64,000 bases of DNA from the NCBI RefSeq assembly GCF_001723175.1, contig NC_064650.1, positions 1,302,001 through 1,366,000 of the forward strand, given 5' to 3'. The notes beneath the pieces are model-generated. The model was given only the letters and a program-made list of their open reading frames with translations. It had not been told where the DNA came from and made no database searches. Shown here one piece after another: positions 56,101 through 64,000 of this stretch. How positions within the stretch are numbered: the first letter of the stretch is position 1; every line of letters starts with the position of its first letter. The DNA is from Penicillium oxalicum (Eukaryota > Ascomycota > Eurotiomycetes > Eurotiales > Aspergillaceae). The position numbers and the translations under genes are program-made.

Positions 56101-59100
56101 CACGCAAACTCCCGACCATGGGAAATGAACTTTCCATGTGTTCGGTGCCCTGCATTTCGTCCTTCAAGTATCATGATGCTCATGGATCATCCTTGCTCGT
56201 TGCTGGTGGTTACCCGCTCCAGCGTGCCAAGCTCGTATAGATGTAAGACTCGGATGGATCTATGCATTGGTGATCGATGGGTAAGCGGCGAGGCTCCACC
56301 CGCGAGGAAGGCAAATCCTATAGCTCGTCTACATGAAATGAGTGGACGGGCCCTAAATCGAGTTAGTCGGTGGGCATTACAAGGGTTGAAATCCTGTCCC
56401 GCCTCGATGGATAGTAACATGAAACGCTGCTGAGAACCGTGCAAGACATGTATCGGCGTCACCGGCGGATGGTGGAGACGGACAGAGCAGGGACAATAGC
56501 CCGACACGACGCGCGACAATACATGATTACTATACCATGTGTATGTATTTACAAATGTAATATATAGTCACATGATCAGCTGTATGTCTCTGAATACCTC
56601 TCGATCATTTGATAATGTGATTGTCTATCTGACAAGCCGGCAAAGAGGGGATGGTACTAATTCCCCAACGAGGGTAGATAAGGGAAGAGAACAACAGGAG
56701 CGGGAAAAGCTTACTGTTGGACCTGACAAGACAACACCATTGCCTCAGCACTAACCTTGTTTAACAGTACTCAAGGGTCCGGCGGCGCTTGAGTGGGCTC
56801 AATCTCACGGTAGGTCAAGCGTTTAATTGTTCCGTTGCTCTCTGGCACAGCCTGTGACAGGGCACCAGGACGCGCACGTGCTAGACCCTAGGTGCCTACA
56901 CTATGCCCTATTGATGCTGTATATAGCACCAATGGGCAGTAGTGCGCTTTGCTAACCTATCGTAAAGGCAAACGGTTACTTTCTGAATCTTGGCATAGGC
57001 GTATTGCCGTCCCGTCGGCTAAATTTAGGAGGCGTGGCGAGTCGGGCAGATTGAAAGCAGAGGGATGGATCTGCGTACACTTTTCAGTATCCTGACATTC
57101 AGGGGGTGGGCAGGGTAACACGCCATGTCTGGAATCGAAACTTTTAATGACAGAGAAATTTCCACGTCAACTCAGTGGGAGGGGGGGGGGTTCAATTGTT
57201 TATTTCAACAATGTATGACGCTCTTACCTACCCTGACTGCTCCGCCTCGCAACTCCGGTGACCAGCTCTTCAAAGCTTACAGGGAAAACAACAAGAAGAG
57301 AGCACCGACATTTTAGCTTCTACACATGAGGCGTTGTTCAGTCCGGGGGTATGGCCCGTGTGCGCAGAGTTCAGAGCACGAGCCCATTGAAGGGAGGTGG
57401 CCCTTGAAGATGGTAGCGCTCGCCCGGACATGGCTGCGTTACGAGGCTCCCAGTCAAGTATGAAATCATGACTATGTGGATGAGGCGCTTCAACTGAGTG
57501 ATTAAAAGTCCAACAGACTTTGGACAACATTAAATATTCAAGCATATGCCCTCTCGAGCTGCCATGAAGTATTAGGCACCACTACAAAGGCACTACATAA
57601 AATCGCAGTACGTAGTCACTGCCTCTAGTGAAAGCCCTGCTGCCCTATAAATTTGATCATTTGTGTAGAATCTGGCCATGAGCCGTATGGCATGCTGTAT
57701 AATGTACAGCTGCCCACCGATCTCACACTCGAATATACAGCATCCTTATCGTGGACAAAGCTGTCACCCGTCGCACGAAAATCATCAGTGGTTGTAAGAC
57801 AAGTGCCCGAGCAAGGACAGGAGAAGCAGTTAGGTCGATCCTACTACTTTGTAGGAAACGTATTGACAAAACTACATCATGGTGGCCGTGTACCCAAGGG
57901 GGGTTACTGGGCACTTGCACAGTCCATCTTGCTCTTCCGCTGAGACCATGGATCACCGAGCGGATCCACTGCAACGTTGCGTTGCACCCTTCAACCTTGA
58001 CCTTGACCCGACGTGGATTGCCTATATCGAGCTCGGCGAAGGCGATGCCAATACAAGGTGAAAAGACAGGATCATCGATATCAAAAAACAAAAAAATCTT
58101 AAGCACATGGAAACTCTACCCGATGCACACTCTCAAAGTCAAATGCATCTCCCAGTCATGATTCCCGTTGCCCTCAATTATGTCCTGAGTAACTGTATCG
58201 ATGGGAGGAACAAGGACGGTATTGTTGGTTTGTGGGCCTAACAGTACAGGACCAGTAGCAAGATGTTAGTGATGGCTGTAATTTTCATATTGAACAAATG
58301 TACAGCCATTACAAGGACGGATGTACAGTACGAATGTAGACTGGTACTCTGTATTTGCATTTTGTAAGCGCTTGACCCGATCGCTGGACATCCCCGGCAC
58401 GTGTTCCTGTGGTCTTGTCGTGGGTCGTAATGTGAACGTCGACCCGCATCCCGTGTGGCTGAAATAATCAGGATGATGTGGGATCGCACTGCCAAAACAC
58501 TCGGTAGTGCCGTCACTTTGCTGCATCGGCCGAACCCATCCTTTACCCTTTGGGTGGAAGATCGAGATGATTATCAAAGGTCCCCCTCCCAGTACAAGAC
58601 ATCCCGTCCAACCTTTGGCGCCGACAAGCTTAGAGCGGCAGAGGACAGTCCCCTGAATAGCGCTAGTACCATCCCGAGATTGCACAGGATCACCCATTGT
58701 CTGATCCAACCTGTGGCTGAATCTGACTGCCCTGGTCTTTCAGCACGCTCACATCATCTCGTAATCACAGACATCAGGACATAATCGCATTCATCGGTCA
58801 TCGCGGGGGCAGAGACGAGCCTGAAAAACTGGGTACATACTGGGTTCAGTGGGGGTGACCGGAGGAAAGTACTCCACCAGGCGAAGTTGGCGGACGAGTA
58901 CCACTCAAGTGGGCACTCCCAGCAGAGAGTATCAGAGAGCATCAGAACTGCAGGCCCTTCAGGTCCGTCTCGTTCCGCCTCATCCAATCAACCGGATCCG
59001 CTCAACCGCCAAAAGTCTCAAGTCGCTCGGAGTTCCCAGTCTCGGTGTCTCAAGACTTGGACGCTCTTCTCACTCTGACCCTGCCACTTCATTCACACGG

Positions 59101-59851
59101 TGACCCATATCTCTCACGGGTTAGCGCCTTCTTGCTCTTCATTCCCTTCCTCTCTCCCTCGCCCTCGTGGTCTCTCTTTTCTACGACGCTTCGGTCGCCC
59201 TTCGATTCTTCGATCGCCTCACCTCTCTGCTCATTCCTCAGTTTCTCTTCATTCGCCCTCACCGGCGACCCCATCTCCTGCCCTACCTCCCTGCCCTGGT
59301 TCCTCTTGTCAATTGCTCTCAGCAAGGCGGACGGCTTAGGCAATTTAAATCCGACCTTTTTACTATCTCCTCCAAATCCCTTGACGTCTTGATAAAGCCC
59401 CTCGGGCAGAGAAACCCGCCCAGCCAGAAAAGCCTGACGGCATTGAACAGGCCTCCCCCTCACGACTGCGACAGATCACCAAGCGTTTTCCCCTTGCTTC
59501 CAGGACTCGGATCCCTTCCCCCGTTCAGAGCGCAAGCAAAGGAATATCCGCCATTTCTCCATACCAGGTGCCAGAGGCTGTCCCGTGTGATCGGCAACTC
59601 GCCGATATCTTTACATCCGCCAGCCGCGCGCGCCGTGTTTCGCAGAGCATAGCTCTTTCTCGCGCCCTCCTTGTCTCTCACTCTTTCTCTCTTGACGTCA
59701 ACCTCTTGGAAGCAACTCAAGCGTTGCATCGGGAAACCAAGAACGCCCAAAAAAAAAAGATTGACCTTGTCTGCGGCAAGCTGAGCCGGTCTCCTTGATC
59801 GCCTTCACCCACCTTATTCCCCCGCCACGCTGGTCGTAAGCGAGGTAGTAC
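53194..59851. other. 6.7 kb gene-poor region
   Basis: No frame with recognisable domain or convincing splice pattern on either strand. The palindromic-class heptamer TACTGTA/TACAGTA occurs at 54008, 54339, 54535, 54702, 55562, 55983 and 58324. The last 800 bp (59050-59850) are C/T-rich and probably form the promoter and long leader of the gene starting at 59852. No terminal repeats, transposase or tRNA found. Confidence 0.5.
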
Positions 59852-60946
59852 ATGGCTGCTCCCTATCCGCCTCCGACCATGACTACCGAGTTTCGCATAC
59901 CCATTCACCAGGGACCACCCGCCCGAAAGCCGGTCACGCACTCTAGCGCAGGATACGCCTATCCACCTTACGACGCTCCGCGCAACTTCTCCTCGCACTC
60001 TGCCTACGCACCATCAACTCACAGCCGCACTCGGACCACGTCGTCGAGTGTGCTGCCAGGCTCTGTGGCTCTCTCATCACAATACCCAGGGGGTCCCGGT
60101 GCGCCTATGTCACAGCAAGCGATGGGACCTCCTGGGGCCTTCCCGCCGTCTCGCCGTCTATCCAGCACGACCACCTCCACCAATTCCACCGGCCACATGA
60201 CTCAGAGTGGACTGGATATTCGACGCAGTGCGTCCAATCGCTCGGCGGGCTCTCAGCTTGGATACGTGGCACTCATGCGGCGCCAAAAGGCCACCGTCTG
60301 GTGCGACCGGGCCCAGCCCGAAGATGCTCGAATGCGTGAGCAGGCGCTCCGAGATAAGAAGCGGGCGTACCTGGAAGTGCATGGGAGCGGACGCGCATCC
60401 ACGATTGCTAGCGGCAAGATTCGTCATGGCACGAAAGCGGGAATGGACTTCTCCCCATCCAATCTGGTCAGTGCGAGGGTGCCGGTTCGCCTCAGTGCCA
60501 ACGAGATTGGTGAGGAGGGTGACGATGCCCGCAGTACGGAAGAGCGTATGATGCATCGCCGAACAGGCAGTGGTCGCAGTTCCGTCGGCAGTAACCGAGT
60601 CTCCAGCGGATATCAGCGTCAGCCCGGGACAATGGGCAGCAACAGCACGCCGCCCAATGAAAAGTCGGATCTTCCTGGTGTTTCGGAGAATACCACGGGC
60701 GAAAAATACGCCGAGGAGAAGACTCGACTCTCGTCCCTCAAGGATGATGCTGCCACCACGCATACCACGAACAGTAGTGAACAGGACGATTTTGTTCCAG
60801 ATATGGAGGCTCCTTCTGCGGCAACCAGTGCTGCTCATAAGGCCAAAAAGGTTGATGATCTCCGGCGACGTGGTAGTGTTGACGACCGGACAACATCCAT
60901 GACCAATGTGCGACTCTTTGTGGCTAATCCGGATCTGAGCGACTAG
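59852..60946 (+). CDS. Conserved disordered protein, unknown function
   Basis: 364 aa, single exon, ATG at 59852. Nearly the whole protein is Ser/Thr/Pro/Arg-rich and disordered. One central block looks structured and conserved: LGYVALMRRQKATVWCDRAQ followed by ARMREQALRDKKRAYLEVHG and SGKIRHGTKAG (residues about 136-198). A second short block is SNLVSARVPVRLSANEIGEE. There is no signal peptide, membrane helix or catalytic motif. The end is RLFVANPDLSD. I do not recognise a named family; similar proteins are annotated as hypothetical in Eurotiales. The very long pyrimidine-rich leader upstream suggests regulated translation or a distant promoter. Confidence 0.78.
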   Translation: MAAPYPPPTMTTEFRIPIHQGPPARKPVTHSSAGYAYPPYDAPRNFSSHSAYAPSTHSRTRTTSSSVLPGSVALSSQYPGGPGAPMSQQAMGPPGAFPPSRRLSSTTTSTNSTGHMTQSGLDIRRSASNRSAGSQLGYVALMRRQKATVWCDRAQPEDARMREQALRDKKRAYLEVHGSGRASTIASGKIRHGTKAGMDFSPSNLVSARVPVRLSANEIGEEGDDARSTEERMMHRRTGSGRSSVGSNRVSSGYQRQPGTMGSNSTPPNEKSDLPGVSENTTGEKYAEEKTRLSSLKDDAATTHTTNSSEQDDFVPDMEAPSAATSAAHKAKKVDDLRRRGSVDDRTTSMTNVRLFVANPDLSD

Positions 60947-62081
60947 TTGCGCTGGGTCGTGTTTGACCCTGTCCTCTGGCATCTATATTTTCCCTTCATT
61001 AACGCAGCGCCAATGATTGCTCCAATCGCTTTTTCCCCATCCCTTTTCATTTTCTTTCCCGTTCCATTATGAGGACCATTTGGCCATTTCTCTTATGAGG
61101 CTTTGGCGACCCTTTCATTCTAATGTTTCTTACTACGCTGCATATAATACTTTCTTCCCGAATCTATGTCTCTGGCGTCGCCTGTGGCCAGTCTTGATGA
61201 ACATCATCTCAATCACACCATCCTGGCTTGTTTCCTCGTGCTCTTGCCTGTTAACTTGTGCTCTCTTCGTCTTGCTCTTTGGACTCTTCATGCCAGAAGA
61301 GCGATACCCAAGTCTCCCATTTGATGTTATCACGCGCCTTTCTCAGAATCAGACGCCCAGCTCCTCGAGTCCCTTGGTTGTATTTGACAAATTTAATGGT
61401 ACCCGCCGCTTCTTCACAACTTATGTTCTTAGTAAAGTTCGATTAGTGTTCTTCTGCCTGTGAGACTCCTTGTCTCAACAACAATGAGACCTTACGCCCT
61501 TTGTTATTCATGCTTCGGCAGAGAGTGAGAAGCCATGAAGATCTTGATTCTTGTCGATAGCATGGCTTCGACCAGGCAAGGGCATGCAAGTGAAATCCTC
61601 AATCAAGAGAAATAGACCTCGCGCAGAAAAGCAATGGAGTGAATTTTCGTGGTCAAAGCGATTAAAGTACCTTTAATCCTACCTAGTTGCGTAGGTACGA
61701 GAAATTAACACCTTCATACCAGGCCGGGACCGGGACCGGGTGCTAGGGCGGCAAGATGGATGCCAATATCAGAATGTTACCTAATGGAGCACGTGCCTTA
61801 TCGGACGCGGCGCGTGAAATCCATTAACGCGTCCCGGCGGTCCACAATTTCCCCCTTCCAAGATCGAAACGACCTCGACGAGCGAACAACGGTGGCCCTC
61901 GAGTGAGCTGCTAACTTGCCCTGTGCACAATTGTCCCGATCCGACACACACTTGAATCAACCTGGAGCACTTTCATCTCAAATTCCCGACTCCCCCGAAA
62001 GTTTGTTTCTATATTCCTTGCTAGGACCAATGCGGTAGAATTGCCAGCACGGAAACGCGTCACCTTCAAGACAACAACTCG
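60947..62081. other. Intergenic, no gene seen
   Basis: 1.1 kb. The T-rich part (61017-61460) has open frames with hydrophobic composition but no ATG-started gene-like pattern. The right part holds the CAF-1 gene promoter. The run GACCGGGACCGG at about 61726-61737 is a short direct repeat. Confidence 0.5.
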
Positions 62082-64000
62082 ATGAAATCAAGCATGAGCT
62101 TATCCCCTCCCCCCACACAACAATCACAGCCACAGCAGCAGCAACCATTGCCAATATCTTCATCTCTGATTCCCCGGAAACGATCTCTTAACGATACCCA
62201 CGGCTCAATTGAATCATCACCTAGCGGACATAAGTGTGTCTTGGCCGTGAGTTACGACACAGAGAACCAGGAAAATCAGGACCCCGCCGTCACAGCATCG
62301 ACAAAAGAAACGATACACTCACGTGAACAAGAGCCTATCTGGGGTGACGCTCCACGCATACAAGTTGTGGTGGAAAATAGTACAACCACCACCGCGATCA
62401 TGTCAGGACCAAAAGAATCCACACCCGCGTGTATACCTTCTGTGGAAAACGGAAACTCTCGGCAGCTGGGCTCTGGGTCTCCGGCGAAAACAGATCAAGC
62501 CTCGGCTCCTGCATCGAAGAAGCGAAAACTGTCTCCGTCAAGTCTGGATGCCAAACAGCAAGAAAAGGAAGCTCGGGAGCGGCAAAAACTAGAGGAGAAG
62601 GCCAAGAAGGATGAAGAGAAGCGGATCAAGGCAGAGGAGAAGAAAAAGCGGGAGGAGGAGCGAGAAGAAGAGAAGCGATTGAAGGAAGAGGAGAAGAAGA
62701 AGCGCGAGGAGGAGCGAGAAGAAGAGAGACGATTGAAAGAAGAGGAGAGAAAGAAACGAGAAGCGGAGAGGGAAGAGAAGAGGAAAGCCAAGGATGAGGA
62801 AAAGGCTGCCAAAGAGGCGGCGAAAGAAGAAGAGAAAAAGCGAAAAGAGGAGGAAAAGCTGAAGAAGGAAAGGGTAAGTACCGGCTGAAATACCCCTGCT
62901 GTCATACGGTTGACAATGGTCTTTTAACACCAATCATCTTTTAGGCACAACCTAAGCTTAACTCTTTCTTTGCCAAACCATCCTCTCCTGGCCCCAAAAT
63001 CGCACCAGCCAACGAGAGCCCTATCCTGGCCAAAACCCCCGCGGTGGTCGCTGCGGAGAGTGATGAGAGTACCGCAAAGCCGACGCGTTCAGATTACGAA
63101 AGGGCTTTTCCGGAATTCTACCTCCATTCGCATACTACGCTCGCGCCGTTGCATCGCTTTGAACGAGACCCTCAAGCTCTCGAGCACGTTCGTCAGGCGA
63201 TAGACGCAACCCTGAGCACGAGCGACACAAGTCAACCTCGCAAGGTCTCGTTCCGGCCTTCGGAAACATTTAAATACATGCCTTTTCGAAGACGCTGTGG
63301 CCGTCCGCGGCCATCAGTGAAGGACCTCCTGCTGAGGATGCAGAACGCTGGTGACGATCTGTTGATGGATCTCGACCCTAAAGACCAGCACAAGGCAGCT
63401 GAAGATGCCCACAAGGCTCTTCGTCAGGTGCCTATGAAGGTTTTGAAATTCGGAGAGGACGTGCGGCCTCCTTACCAGGGTACGTTTACTCGGCAAATCG
63501 ACGAGGTATCTGCGCGCAGGCTCGCACGGAACCCATATCATCGCGGCCTCCCCCATGTGAACTATGATTATGACTCCGAGGCGGAGTGGGAGGAACCCGA
63601 AGAAGAAGGCGAAGACCTTGACTCTGAAAATGACGAAGATGAAAGTGACGATGGCGATGATGACATGGCCGAGTTCCTCGATGATGAAGATGATGCCTTG
63701 CTTGGCGGCAAGCGCCGGCTCATAGTCGGGGATCTGGAGCCCAACTGCAGTGGAATCTGCTGGGCCGCTGATGGCGTGACCCCGGAGATGAAGGGATATC
63801 AAATCGAAACCATCTCCGATACGGTTCGCTTCCCGATCGACCCTTTCTCTACGGCTTACTGGGAGAAGCCTAAGCCCGTGGACTCGACCCCAGCTCAAGC
63901 ACGACATGCGCTCTCCAGTAAGAGCACTCTCGATGTGTTCCGGGTGACCAATTCAGCGGCCGCACCTCTTCCAGCCAATGCTGCACAGTCCATCATGGGT
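62082..64000 (+). CDS. rlf2: Chromatin assembly factor 1 large subunit (Rlf2/Cac1), 5' part
   Basis: 616 codons present, open at the right edge of the window. Exons: 62082-62873 and 62945 to beyond 64000 (both phase 0). After a disordered Gln/Ser-rich start come the long charged KER helix (residues about 155-264, KKKREEEREEEKRLKEEEKK type) and, right after the intron, a PCNA-binding PIP box QPKLNSFF. Next is the CAF-1 core with FYLHSHTTLAPLHRFERDP, KYMPFRRRCGRPRPSVKDLL, MKVLKFGEDVRPPYQGTF, and the acidic ED domain NYDYDSEAEWEEPEEEGEDL. CAF-1 deposits H3-H4 behind the replication fork. The PIP box is the second exon's first element. The C-terminal winged-helix part lies outside the window. Confidence 0.9.

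Overview
This is a 64 kb piece of a filamentous ascomycete nuclear genome, most likely Eurotiales (Aspergillus/Penicillium-type). The evidence is short (50-90 nt) GT-AG introns, a HapX-type iron regulator with four Cys-rich regions, a class III GPI chitinase, a SAT4/rhodopsin-domain membrane protein, a con-10-like KGG protein and an isolated 5S rRNA gene of Aspergillus type. Most gene models below were spliced by hand, because the longest open frames often run through introns or stop inside them. All but two of the multi-exon models keep frame across every junction; the SAT4-domain gene and the kinase-like gene each need one base changed.

Left part (1-32 kb), mainly housekeeping genes: a SAT4-domain membrane protein; a vacuolar-type M18 aminopeptidase divergent from a zinc dehydrogenase of the formaldehyde dehydrogenase type; hapX with a very long promoter carrying a perfect SreA-type GATA site; ugo1 (mitochondrial fusion) divergent from yah1 (mitochondrial [2Fe-2S] ferredoxin); rrp15 divergent from srp54; a membrane-anchored PhoD phosphatase; an intracellular GH18 protein; a con-10-like stress protein; a long coiled-coil protein; a kinase-like gene with a damaged splice donor; and a membrane protein with a long disordered tail. 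hapX, yah1 and ugo1 link iron control to mitochondrial function within 6 kb.

Centre (33.6-43 kb), the most interesting part: a compact catabolic cluster. It holds a secreted (alpha/alpha)6-type hydrolase resembling the GH162 endo-beta-1,2-glucanases (521 aa, eight exons), a Zn2Cys6 regulator (609 aa), a cytosolic GH1 beta-glucosidase (497 aa) and a divergently transcribed MFS sugar porter (514 aa). The layout is that of a complete pathway: outside cleavage, oligosaccharide import, inside hydrolysis, dedicated regulator. A shared TCGGAGA-type motif and CGG arrays occur in all the promoters. I propose a beta-1,2-glucan (sophoro-oligosaccharide) utilisation cluster; the GH162 assignment is inference.

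Right part (43-64 kb): a 350 bp A/G-only tract lies directly downstream of a 5S rRNA gene. It is followed by a gene-poor stretch, a GPI-anchored class III chitinase with ten 48-bp tandem repeats, a family III CoA-transferase/alpha-methylacyl-CoA racemase, a 6.7 kb gene-poor region, a disordered conserved protein, and the 5' part of the CAF-1 large subunit gene, which runs off the window.
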